From: Symsagittifera roscoffensis
Taxonomy: Eukaryota > Xenacoelomorpha > Acoela > Convolutidae
Direction of reading: 5' to 3'
Assembly (NCBI RefSeq): GCF_963678635.1
Contig: NC_087066.1
Location: 54,888,312-54,952,311 of the forward strand
Length of the DNA: 64,000 nucleotides
Position 1 is the first letter of the stretch. The number at the start of each line of letters is the position of its first letter. Shown here piece after piece: positions 10,736-20,671 of this stretch. The position numbers and the translations under genes are program-made. The notes beneath the pieces are model-generated. The model searched no databases. It had not been told where the DNA came from and worked only from the letters and a program-made list of their open reading frames with translations.

Positions 10736-11188
10736 TGTTGCAATGCAAAACAAGAGTATAGAATAAAACAAGTATAGATGCATATAAAACAAGAACAGTT
10801 GGCCGAGCGGCCTAGAGACAAGTCTCTCACGCCGGTCAACCGGGTTCGAGTCCCCCCATATGCAGACCTTAAAACATGTAGACCCGAGGGGCTATAGCCC
10901 CATTTGACCGTTTTTTACTGTTTTTTGGTTCTAATTCGGTTCAGCCTTGATTAAGGCTGACCGCCAAAAAGAGCAATTTGTCTCAAGGACATTACCGACC
11001 GGTTCGTTTGGCTAGCTTGCACCAATTTGTTTATTAAAACTGTGGTTTGTGAAAATTATGAAAGTGAGTTGTGTGAAATGTTGGCTTTTAAATTAATGAC
11101 GATGAATGTATGTATTGCCGAGAATACTACGAGGTAAAACAATTATTTGCCGAGCCGTTTTATACAGTTTTGGAGATAAGAGCGCACA
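10736..11188 (+). repeat. BEL-1 5' LTR
   Basis: Begins TGTTGCAATGC and ends GAGCGCACA. It differs from the 3' LTR at about four positions (for example near 10,794, 10,835, 11,008 and 11,133). A TATAAAA-like sequence sits at about 10,783. A tRNA-derived segment follows at 10,793-10,864. Confidence 0.93.
10793..10864 (+). other. tRNA-derived segment inside BEL-1 5' LTR
   Basis: TGGCCGAGCGG (10,800-10,810) matches the tRNA A box and GGTTCGAGTCC (10,843-10,853) matches the B box, in the right order and in sense with the element. The middle reads CTCTCAC, like a Glu (CTC) anticodon loop, but the D, anticodon and acceptor stems no longer pair properly. It is therefore a tRNA-like relic that could still carry an internal pol III promoter, not a functional tRNA gene. 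A copy lies in the 3' LTR at 20,093-20,164. Confidence 0.7.
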
Positions 11189-11191
11189 TTT

Positions 11192-11209
11192 TGGCGCCCC
11201 ACAAGGGAT
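11192..11209 (+). promoter_or_regulatory. BEL-1 primer-binding site
   Basis: TGGCGCCCCACAAGGGAT begins three bases after the LTR. TGG pairs with the CCA end of a tRNA, which would prime minus-strand DNA synthesis. The TGGCGCC start is like that used by tRNA-Lys-primed elements, but the rest does not match tRNA-Lys, so the primer tRNA is left open. Confidence 0.7.
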
Positions 11210-11274
11210 CGTCTCTTGTACACGTCTGTGGAAGATTACAATTTCCGGGACACGAGAGTTTGTCGAGAGTATTC

Positions 11275-11712
11275 CCGACACGTCTGTTGCAGTCTCTCTG
11301 ACAGTTTCTCGGACACGTCTGTTGCAGATTGCAGTTTCCTCAACACTAGAATAATATGCACAGGGGACTCGATCGTTGATGGTTCCCTTTCGTTAATTTC
11401 CCAGATACGTATGTTGCAGTTGCTCGGACAGTTTCCCGGGCACGTCTGTTGCAGATTGCTGTTTCCCCGATACGACAACAATCTTCACAAGGGACCCGAG
11501 TTTATCAATCGTCCCGAGGGTCCAGTTGTCTCGAGTGCCCAGTTAAAGAATCTAGGGATCTAAAATCTTCAGTTGGAGTATCCCAGCCTTCTGGTCGACA
11601 AGGGACTCGAGTGTATCAATTGTCCCGAGGGTCCAGTTTTCTCGAGGGCCCAGTTAAAGAATCTAGGGATCTGTTATCGCCAATTGGAGTATCCCAGCCT
11701 TCTGGTCGACAG
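11275..11712 (+). repeat. Tandem repeats in BEL-1 leader
   Basis: Two 111-bp units (11,491-11,601 and 11,602-11,712) are nearly identical, each starting GGGACYCGAG and containing GTCCCGAGGGTCCAGTT and CAGCCTTCTGGTCGAC. Upstream, a GTCTGTTGCAG motif recurs four times, once changed, between about 11,280 and 11,455. The leader before the first ORF is thus over 1.4 kb long and built largely from repeats. Confidence 0.8.
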
Positions 11713-12275
11713 GGGACACCGTATCAGCAACACGAGAGACACGACGAGTGTTTTATTTGGCCGAAGTGTCCAGCTGGACGAGTTGGCAGATCCTGTGTTG
11801 CAGATCGATGGTTTGATAATCCGAAACCGGTGTCGCCAATCTCCAATTAAAAAACTGTAAGACGTTTCCAAAACTTTTAAAACTCTCCATTCGTGCTTTA
11901 AATTTATATACGATGTCATATATGCTAGAAATTTTCCCGCAAGCTAGCCCTCGGTAATTTTTCTTAATACCCAAAATTTTTGGACAGTTCCGTTGAACTG
12001 AAATATCTTACAGTCGGTACATAGACAAACTGACTTGACATTCTTTCTCGATACCAAAAATTTTTGGATATATGTGAACGGAATATTAATCAGTGAAATC
12101 GGAACATAGACAAGAGGTACTGGACTAGTTTTTTGGATTGGTTTATGACTCGAACCTGCTGACCAAAATTTACTGAAAATTTTTGTGAAAAAAGTAAAAA
12201 AAATTACCAAAAAATCCTCAAAACGTCTCCAGAATTCCGCGAAACTGTGCTGTAAGATTACACCAACCCTATGTT

Positions 12276-12640
12276 AAGTGGTCTGGTAGCAAAATATCAG
12301 GCAAATTAATTTGAGTTTTTTCATCCTCAGGTTTCTTCCGCGTGTGTTGTTGGAACTTAACCAATTTGCCTGATACCCCACCCACCATTGGTGAAACTGA
12401 AAGCCAGTGCGCTTCAAATAAAACAAAGCCGTTTCAGCCCGTCCGATTATTGACTTCGTTGCGTGATAGTAAAGATAAGTGGTCAGGTAGGGTGATATTA
12501 AGTGAGTTAAGTTGAATTCTTTCATCCTCAGGTTTACTCCGTGTGTGTTGTTGGAGTTCAACCGACCTACTTAATTTTCCAACCCCATTGGTACTTAAGC
12601 GTAACGAAGCCGTCGCATAGGTCCCCTAAGTGTATGGTAT
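12276..12640 (+). repeat. Duplicated stem-loop units upstream of BEL-1 ORF0
   Basis: Two diverged units offset by about 201 bp share AAGTGGTCNGGTAG, TTTCATCCTCAGGTTT and GTGTGTTGTTGGA. Each contains a stem: 12,295-12,375 (TATCAGGCAAATT pairing with AATTTGCCTGATA) and 12,498-12,574 (TTAAGTGAGTTAAGTTGAA pairing with TTCAACCGACCTACTTAA, imperfect). The second ends 60 nt before the ORF0 start. BEL-2 has hairpins with related loops at 49,601-49,681 and 48,763-48,840. Confidence 0.65.
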
Positions 12641-13278
12641 TCATTCTTGGAGCTAGTTCTTTGGATCACGCGCTCCGAAAACTTCCCGCTCCGTCCCAGA
12701 AGCGCGTCAAAGATACTTGCTTTACGAAGCCAAGTTTAAGTTTGAACTTTAACGCTAGGGACTCTCAGAAAACTATACAGTACTACCTTCATCATTACTT
12801 GTCGCACCGTAACGACCTTGTAATTTGGCACGACGCCATTAATAACTCGATAAGTAGGCACCGCAGCAACAATAACCGCAAGCTGAGTAGTGAGCAACTT
12901 GTCAATTTGTTATTAAGGTATAGGACAAACATTTGTGCGATCGTATACTGTAGACGGAACGGAACCGAGGATATAGAGGAAAGTTTAGGTTCAACAGGTA
13001 TGCTCGCTCTCAACGTCGTTAAAGACTTTATCTCTAAGCGTAAGGCTAAGGACCAGGTACTAATTGAGAAGTACAAAGAGCTTCACCAGCCTCCTTCCCT
13101 TGAGTTAAAGACTCTCCTCCTTCTAAGGCGTTATAGCGCTAATCTTAACATCCTTAAGACACGTAAGAAGCGAAACCGCTTACCCCTCAAAGCTCGGAAA
13201 GCTATAAGAAATAGGCTTCAGGTAGAAGCTTTGAGACGTCAAGTTCCCCCGTCTTGTAAGCTAATGTTGATTTACTAA
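12634..13278 (+). CDS. BEL-1 ORF0: accessory protein upstream of gag
   Basis: 214 codons, intact. I place the start at the ATG at 12,634 because from there the protein aligns with the homologue in BEL-2 (49,560-49,006); an upstream ATG at 12,541 would add 31 unmatched residues. Shared blocks with BEL-2 are the start (VFILGASSL against YILATSSL), RNDLVIWHDAINNSIS against RNDIII-HDLINNSIS, AIVYCRRNGT against AIVYCQRVET, STGMLALNV against STGILILSV, ISKRKAKD against ISKRKQKD, and SLELKTL against DLELKSF, followed by a basic tail. The pattern of strand (FILGASSL), strand plus polar turn (LVIWHDxINN), helix, strand (ICAIVYC) recalls the SGNH-hydrolase fold, but canonical GDS and GxND motifs are absent, so that is only a guess. 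Function unknown; it is not one of the standard BEL domains. Confidence 0.8.
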   Translation: MVFILGASSLDHALRKLPAPSQKRVKDTCFTKPSLSLNFNARDSQKTIQYYLHHYLSHRNDLVIWHDAINNSISRHRSNNNRKLSSEQLVNLLLRYRTNICAIVYCRRNGTEDIEESLGSTGMLALNVVKDFISKRKAKDQVLIEKYKELHQPPSLELKTLLLLRRYSANLNILKTRKKRNRLPLKARKAIRNRLQVEALRRQVPPSCKLMLIY

Positions 13279-13371
13279 TGCAAATTTGATGACGTACCAA
13301 AACAGTATCTCATTTTATTGATTGTTTTCTATAAGTGAGCATCCGTAGAATATTGTCAATTTGTGAAAAAC

Positions 13372-15943
13372 ATGGACGAAGAATTCCAAAGTAAGATACG
13401 CAAGTTATTCGAAACCCGTCTAAATCTAGAAAATGAGCTGCTTAAAGGTCACTCATTATTACTTGAGTACATTGAGAATAATAGTCGCACTACAAAAATT
13501 GATAATGCTGTTTACAAATGTAAAATTGCGTTGGAAAAAGCTGTCGACGTCAATGAGCAATTAATTAGGTTAGCGGGAAAAACGGAAAATCCTGAAAAAA
13601 TTATTGCTCAGCAAGACCTTTGGCTTAAGAAAGTAACGGAAATGAACGATAAAGTAATGCACGAAGCTCAGAGTTACAAGATGAGCCTTGAACCTTCGTC
13701 ATTTCCAGCAGCCGGCATTACAGGGAGCAAGGGATCTTTACAACAAACTAGGTCTGAGACATCCTCACACTCGCACAAAACAAGTGATTCAGCAGCACGA
13801 GTATCTGAAAACAGGTCTAAGGTCTCTAATAAGTCTAAGGATAGTAGAAAGCTTGACTCACATAAGTCTGATAAATCTGCTTCCACTCGTCATACGTCGA
13901 CTGTTCGCACTATGTCATCAAGTGAGAAACGGCATGAGTTAGCTTTAGTAAAACGACGCCATGAGGAGCTGGAAAGGCAGTATCAAGTATCTTTAAGACT
14001 TAAAGAGCAAGAGAACCGTCTTAAGTTCGAACAAAGTCAGCTGGAACTAGAGCAATTGGCTGAAAATCATAAAAAGCAACTAATTGAAATGGAATTGAAA
14101 GCGTTTGAACTTGAGGACAGTTCATCTGAGGTTAGCGAGAAGGTAGCGGAAAGTAATTTAACAGGAGTAAGTCAACCTATTTCAAAGGTAGCAACCGATC
14201 GAACTAATGATTGGGTAGACTCTGTTAGTTCACAAGCACCTCCCGACGTTGCTAGTGCGCCAGGTTTGTAGGCCTTCACTCATGTACCCATTTCGTCAGG
14301 ACCGACGACTTCCGCCCTCCTTGCTCATGCAATTCACACCAGTAATAGTCATAACCATGAGCACACAGCATTGAGTGACCCTGGAATCCATAGTTATGGA
14401 CATCGGGCTATGCCTCAATTTGGCAGTGCAAGCCGTTTGCCATTGCAAGCTTCTGTTTCATTCCCAGCCTCTGTTCCATTCCCAGTTAACAATATGCATT
14501 CCAGTGCACACGTGTCACCACCGTCTGCTGTTCCTTTACAGACCATGAGTTCAAACATAACTAATGGTAGTTTTGCCATCGCGCAACCGGAATCATTAAC
14601 TGTCCCAATGTTACCGGCCCAACCCGGTTCTGGTTTTGTTTCTTTGTCGCCTGCATTTGCTGGTGGTGGCTTCTCATCTTCTGGAGTAAACCCAACGCCG
14701 GTTTTCTTTTCGGCACCTAATTGCCATGCAGCGCCAGTCCAGACGCAACATAATCTTCCCTTTGTTCCGCATACTGTGTCACCTAGTATCAACGATTACT
14801 ACACAAGTGATGCAAACTTATGGCGATTGGCTGCTACAACTCCAATCGTCACGCCTGCTCAGTGTTGTAATGCTGGAAACATTTTTTCTAATGTGACAAC
14901 TGTTGTCCCATCGTGTAACACCGCCGCTCCTTATACTAGTGGTGGGACTGTGAATTTTAATACTCCCCCAGTTCATCCACAGCATGTTCAGCATTTCGTC
15001 AATCATACTAATACTGGTTATCAGCCAGTCAACGAAGACTACGCACCGTCTTCTGCTTATCCGAACCAAGGTTGTTCATCGGATCGACCTCTCTCCGCTC
15101 GTGAATTGGCGGAATTATTGATGCATAGCCGCAAAGATCATCTTCCTGAATGGCAGTTAGCCCAGTTTGACGGCAACCCGTTAAACTGGCACGAATGGTT
15201 TGGTCAGTTTAAGTCCACCGTTGATTCCGCTGTTCTCACCGATGATACGAAACTGACATACTTAAAAACGCTCGTCACAGGCAAAGCAAAAACCGCAATT
15301 GCGGAGTTTAGTTACAGTGGCGTTATGTACAAGGATGCGCTGGCCACCTTGCAACGGAAGTTTGGGCAACCACATGCCATTGTTGGTGCGCATCTTGATA
15401 AGCTGAATACTTTTCCTCCACTTAAGATGCACAATTCGGAAAATGTCATTAGTTTCTCCTCTGCAATATCTGGCCTCGTAGCAGTTTTCAAATCATTGTC
15501 TTTCAACGATGATCTAAAGAGTGTTAACCTGTTAAACCAAGCTGTTAGTAAACTTCCGCCTAACCTCAAGGAGGCTTGGTCAATGCATACTGTTAGACAT
15601 AATTGGCAGCGACCAACACTCTTAGACTTTAACAACTGGTTGAAAGAAAAGGCCGAGGGGCATGAAAGATTACGTTTACTCAACTCTAAGGCAAAAAACG
15701 AGGAACCAGTTAAACCAAAAACAACCAAAGTTTTTGCAGCCAATAGCCAGGTAAGTAGTAAGGCTCAGGATAAGTCTAAGTTTCCGCCGTGTGTTTTGTG
15801 TAAGGGTAGTCATGCATTGTGGAATTGTGCTGTTTTTAAGGAAAAGAATGCTACTCAGCGAGCAAAATACGTAGCTGAACAGAAACTTTGCTTCGCTTGT
15901 CTCAATGGCAATCATAGTTTCCGGCAATGTTCTAGAGCAAAAA
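13372..15943 (+). pseudogene. gag: BEL-1 gag (interrupted)
   Basis: The start is the ATG at 13,372 (MDEEFQSKIRKLF). Residues 1-150 and about 190-260 are highly charged and helical, likely coiled coil, separated by a Ser/Lys-rich stretch (SKVSNKSKDSRK). A TAG at 14,269-14,271 interrupts the frame, which continues open beyond it without change. A Pro/Ser/Val-rich region follows, then a BEL-type gag core of the DUF1759 kind (LAQFDGNPLNWHEWFGQF), then two zinc-knuckle-like clusters (CVLCKGSHALWNC and CFACLNGNHSFRQC). Reading passes into pol by a -1 change near 15,939-15,943. In BEL-2 the equivalent N-terminal part has a different break, so the TAG is probably a mutation. Confidence 0.8.
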
Positions 15944-18900
15944 GTGCCCGAAGCCAGAGTGTGATAGCACACATAATGTCTTGCTCCATGGAGCCAAAAG
16001 AATATTTCCTCGGAAGGAAAATTCAAATGTCTCGAATAAGGCTGGAACAAACAAATCCAAGGAGAATACAAACAATTCCACCGATGCCGCTGTTAGTGAT
16101 GTACTTGACATTGAATCTTCTAAAGGGTTGTTGCCAATTGCAACACTTGGTGTATCCTCGGATGTAACCAGTCTCCTGACGTTGGTTCTTTGTGATAGTG
16201 CATCGACTCACTCCTGGGTGTCTTCGTCACTCGTAAACCATCTCGGCTTAGTAGGGGAGCCCGTTAACTTGTCAATTAGTGGTTTCAATTCGACCACCGT
16301 TGTTGAGACTCAGAGGGTCAAGTTTACAGTTTCCTCCGAGCCGAATAATAGTGATTTCGTATTTTCTCTCTGTGCATATGTTAAAGACAGTATTCGGATT
16401 GGTTCCGAATTAATCAATATTGCTGATTTGCAGAATAAATATCCACAATTAGCACCTATTAAGCCCATTCGATATACTTATGAGGACGTTGAAGTTATTA
16501 TCGGACAAGACTACTACCACGCCGTTAGACCCATTGAATTCATCTTGGGAGATGATAAAAACTCACCATGTTCCGTTCGCCTACCGATAGGTTGGGTCTT
16601 AAGTGGTCCATTGCCGCCGTCCGGTAATTCTACTTCTTCGTGTTTCAAGTGTGTTGTTGAAGATTCTTCTCTGACCGACCAGATAAAATCCTGGTACGAG
16701 TTGGAATCATATGGTGCTTTCAAACAAGTCGATGCCCGTTCCGCCGCGGATAAACATGCTTTATCCATCCTCAATTCTGAAACCGTTCACAATGGCGAAA
16801 GATACATTGTGCCTATGCTTTGGATTGATAGTAATGTCAGTCTACCAAACAATTATTACTCGTCACTCGCCCAATTTAAATCATTGGAGAGAAGGTTAAG
16901 TAAAGACCCTGAGCTGCGCGAAAGATACGCAGAAACAATTAGAGAGGACATTAGGAAAGGCTATGTCGTTACCGTCGAACCGCATGATCCACGTAAGCGT
17001 TCCGATCGCGAGTGGTATCTTCCGCACCATCCCGTCGTAAATCCGAATAAGCCGGGTAAGGTGCGCCGAGTCCTTAATGGGGCTTCTAATTTTCATGGCA
17101 CATCCTTAAATAAGTCCTTATTGGTGGGTCCTGACCTACTCCAAAATTTAATTTTTGTGCTTTTGCGATTCCGTCAACATAAGTACGCCGTCTCCGCGGA
17201 TATAGAGGGTATGTTCCTCCAGGTAGGAGTCCTTGCCCGCGATCAAATTTCGCTCCTTTTTTTGTGGCGGGAGGATACCACTTCCGATGTGGTAGTTCAT
17301 CAGTACACTCGCCATATATTCGGCGCACGGGATTCGCCTACGTGCGCCAATTTCGCGTTGCAAAAAACAGCAACTGATAATATGTCCACATACCCTGAGG
17401 CCGCCTCAGTCGTAAATAAAAAATTTTACATGGACGATTACTTGGATTCATTCGAGAACGTTACCCAAGCAATTAAAACTAGTCGCGATTTGGTTTCCTT
17501 ACTAAAATTGGGAGGATTTAATTTGACTAAATTTGTCAGTAATGCTGATGAAATCACTTCAGCAATGAACCCCGAGGAATCCGAAACCTCATCTTCACCC
17601 ATCAAGGAAATATGTAACGGTGCTGAACAATCATCACACGTCTTAGGTCTTAAGTGGGACCATGTGAAAGACACATTGGTTGTTAGCAGAGGCGTGGATC
17701 GTCCTCTCGATAAAGCAATAACTCAACGAACCGTCTTGAGTTTCGTCTCTTCTGTGTTTGACCCTGTTGGGTTAGTAGCTCCATACACAGTTAGGGCCCG
17801 TCTTTTACTGAAAGATATTTGGAAAATCAGTGGTCAAAGTTGGGACGACGAATTGCCAGAAGACATAAGAGATAAGTTTCTCGAGTGGCACTCCGGTCTC
17901 CCTCTCTTAGGGCAATTGACTATTCCCCGTTGTTACTTCACAGAGCCTGTTGATCAAATTGAGCTCCACATGTTCGGTGATAGCTCGCAGGACGTTTTCT
18001 GTGCTGTTGGATTTTTGCATGCGCGACTTGTGAGCTCCCATAAAACTCAAATATCCTTCATCTTTGGAAAAGCTCGCGTTGCGCCCATGAAAGCGCTATC
18101 TATACCGAAGCTAGAGCTTCAAGCTGCTCTGCTCGCCAAACGACTAAAAGATGATATACTGACCGAACTTACCGTCTCTATTAATCATGTCTTTATGTGG
18201 ACAGATAGTACAACAGTTTTGCAGTGGCTACAATCCACTGAAAAATTACCTGTATTCGTCGCTAATCGTGTCGGCGAAATCCTCGAGTCGACCACTATTG
18301 ATTAGTGGCACCATGTTCTGAGCGGCGATAATCCAGCTGATACCGGTACGCGGAGGATTTCTTCGGAAGCCCAAAAGGATAGCAGCTGGGTTATTGGTCC
18401 GAGCATTCTCAGGACTACTGATTGGCCTTTTATACCCGACGAACGTGTAATCAATAAAATTCGTTTGAAGGGTCCTTCTTGTGATGTTGATAATTGCTTG
18501 GAGACATCATCTTCCTTCGTCACCGATGTCACATCAATCAAACATCCCGAACACGGGTTCAATTGGGAAATGTTCAGTTCCTTTACAAGATATAAACGAG
18601 TAGTCGCTTTTATGTTGAGGATGTTGCCTTCACATAAGCATTTTCGTGGTAAGGACTTACGAATCACCGACCCCACTGAACTTGATATTGCAGAAAGCAA
18701 ATTGATTCATCTTGCTCAGATGGAATCCTTTCCCGTTGAGTTAAAAGCACTCACCGCTGGCAAACCTATTAAGAATAGTAGTGAAATTGCCACATACTTG
18801 CCATTTATCGGTCCCGCTGGAATCATTCGTTCCACGGGACGGATTGTGCGCTTAGTGGATACCGATTTTGATACTAAGCACCCAATAATACTCGACGCCC

Positions 18901-20066
18901 GACATACCTTAGTTCGTTTGTTGACCCGCAGCCTCCACCATAAGCATTTTCATCAAGGATTAGATTACATGCGCTCCGTTTTAAATATGAAATATGCAAT
19001 ACTTGGGTTGCGTCGACTACTTCGGTCTATCGAAAATCAATGTGTGACATGCCGTAAACGCAAAGCAAGCACCATCCAGCCAATTATGTCCGATTTACCG
19101 GTCGAACGTCTCGGATACAAGCAACCACCCTTCAATCATACGGGTGTGGATTACTTTGGACCGCTTTACGTTCCGGTTCGCAGAAGCACGGAAAAAAGAT
19201 GGGGATTTCTTTTTACTTGCCTCACCACCAGGGCTGTACACCTTGAGATTGTACCGTCTCTGGACACCAGTTCGTGTGTCATGGGCATTGAACGGTTCGT
19301 TGCGCGCCGTGGTACGCCAAGCACAATCTGGTCGGATAATGGCACGAACTTCGTTGGTGCGGAAAAGGAATTACTTGCCTGCATCAAGAGCTGGAATGGC
19401 ATGGCTCCGACCATTTTTGCACATAAAGGTGTTACTTGGAAATTTAACCCGCCAGGCGCACCCCATCATGGCGGTTCCTGGGAACGCCTCGTCCGAAGCG
19501 TGAAGCGCGTGCTGTACGATATCCTAGGCAGTAGGCGAGTCACTGAAGAGGTGTTAGGAACAACACTCTGCTTAGTTGAACAGGCTTTGAATTCGAGGCC
19601 AATCACTCCCGTTAGTACCGATTCACGTGAGTTAGAAGCGTTAACCCCAAACCATTTTTTGTTTGAACAACATGCCACAAGCTTTCCTTCGCTTTTACCC
19701 GGGGAGCACTTCGATCACAAGAAAAGGTACGTGCGAGCGCAGTCATATGCTAACGCGATTTGGTCTCGTTGGCTTAGAGAATATGTTCCCTCGCTGAATA
19801 AGCGTGTCAAGTGGCACACTCATTCTGACTTCACTCTTAAAACAGGCGATCTCGTGTGGGTGCTTGAGCCCGATAGTCCGCGTGGGTACTACCCTCTCGC
19901 CCGAATCGTCAAGCTAAACTACGGACAGGACGGTTGCGCCCGATCCGCCCTTGTCAGGACCGCAACCCGTGAAGTCACGCGGCCGACCGTTAAGCTCGCT
20001 CCGGTTCTTCCTTCTTCAGGGGGGGGGGGGGAGGATGTTGCAATGCAAAACAAGAGTATAGAATAA
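15936..20066 (+). pseudogene. pol: BEL-1 pol: protease-RT-RNase H-integrase (interrupted)
   Basis: One frame carries the full BEL/Pao pol order. The last gag knuckle runs into CPKPECDSTHNVLLHG. The protease has VLCDSAS at about 16,190. Reverse transcriptase runs from about 17,030 to 17,700, with SADIEGMFLQV and FYMDDYLDS (YMDD at 17,427-17,438). RNase H covers about 17,960-18,290 (MFGDSSQ, LSIPKLELQAA, WTDSTTV). The integrase has an HHCC-type zinc region at about 18,930-19,070 and a catalytic core with VDYFGP (about 19,150), SDNGTNF (about 19,335) and WERLVRS (about 19,480), followed by the C-terminal domain with DLVWV and GYYPLARI. A TAG at 18,303-18,305 splits the frame at a position where BEL-2 has a glutamate codon. 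The frame ends at TAA 20,064-20,066, 31 bases inside the 3' LTR. Confidence 0.88.
20018..20035 (+). promoter_or_regulatory. BEL-1 polypurine tract
   Basis: A run of about twelve G followed by GAGGA directly abuts the TGTTG start of the 3' LTR, the expected place of the plus-strand primer. It is at the same time translated as Gly residues near the pol C-terminus. Confidence 0.8.
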
Positions 20067-20488
20067 AACAAGTATAGATGCATATAAAACAAGCACAGTT
20101 GGCCGAGCGGCCTAGAGACAAGTCTCTCACGCCGATCAACCGGGTTCGAGTCCCCCCATATGCAGACCTTAAAACATGTAGACCCGAGGGGCTATAGCCC
20201 CATTTGACCGTTTTTTACTGTTTTTTGGTTCTAATTCGGTTCAGCCTTGATTAAGGCTGACCGCCAAAAAGAGCAATTTGTCTCAAGGACATTACCGACC
20301 GGTTCGTGTGGCTAGCTTGCACCAATTTGTTTATTAAAACTGTGGTTTGTGAAAATTATGAAAGTGAGTTGTGTGAAATGTTGGCTTTTAAATTAATGAC
20401 GATGAATGTATGTATTGCCGAGAATACTACGAGTTAAAACAATTATTTGCCGAGCCGTTTTATACAGTTTTGGAGATAAGAGCGCACA
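20036..20488 (+). repeat. BEL-1 3' LTR
   Basis: 453 bp, the same length as the 5' LTR with four visible substitutions, ending GAGCGCACA. It contains the second copy of the tRNA-derived segment (20,093-20,164; A box 20,100-20,110, B box 20,143-20,153). Confidence 0.93.
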
Positions 20489-20671
20489 AGTAGAAAAATC
20501 GAGCAACTTAATCTAGTTAACAGTTTCTTCATCAATTTATTGAAAGGGGTTTGTTACACTATCATAGCAAAAGTTCACTCGCATGCCAAGTTTTTATATT
20601 CCTCCGTGAAATATTTATTTTTCAATCGCGTTTTCTCCAATCAGTTTATTCGTTCTTTCGAGTTTTGCAAG

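Larger units (their letters stand above)
10736..20488 (+). mobile_element. BEL-1: complete BEL/Pao LTR retrotransposon
   Basis: This 9753-bp element has 453-bp LTRs (TGTT...CACA), a primer-binding site, a repeat-rich leader, an extra ORF0, gag, pol (protease, reverse transcriptase, RNase H, integrase, in that order) and a G-rich polypurine tract before the 3' LTR. The order PR-RT-RH-IN, the YMDD motif and the long C-terminal domain after the integrase are those of the BEL/Pao group. I could see four differences between the two LTRs, so the insertion is young. Even so, the coding region has an in-frame TAG in gag (14,269), a frame change near 15,940 and an in-frame TAG in pol (18,303), so as read it cannot make a full polyprotein. 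Confidence 0.93.
10731..20493 (+). repeat. BEL-1 target-site duplication (AGTAG)
   Basis: The five bases AGTAG at 10,731-10,735 directly precede the 5' LTR and the same five at 20,489-20,493 directly follow the 3' LTR. A 5-bp duplication is expected for BEL/Pao integrases. Its perfection supports a single insertion with no later rearrangement of the ends. The coordinates span both copies; only the outermost five bases at each end are the duplication. Confidence 0.9.

Noticed and set aside
11093-12210. Many overlapping ORFs on both strands in the BEL-1 leader
   Set aside because: They arise from the repeated leader sequence, overlap on both strands and have no shared counterpart in BEL-2.
14415-15743. 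Long minus-strand ORFs opposite BEL-1 gag
   Set aside because: They are shadows of the coding strand; composition and position mirror gag codons and no independent motif is present.
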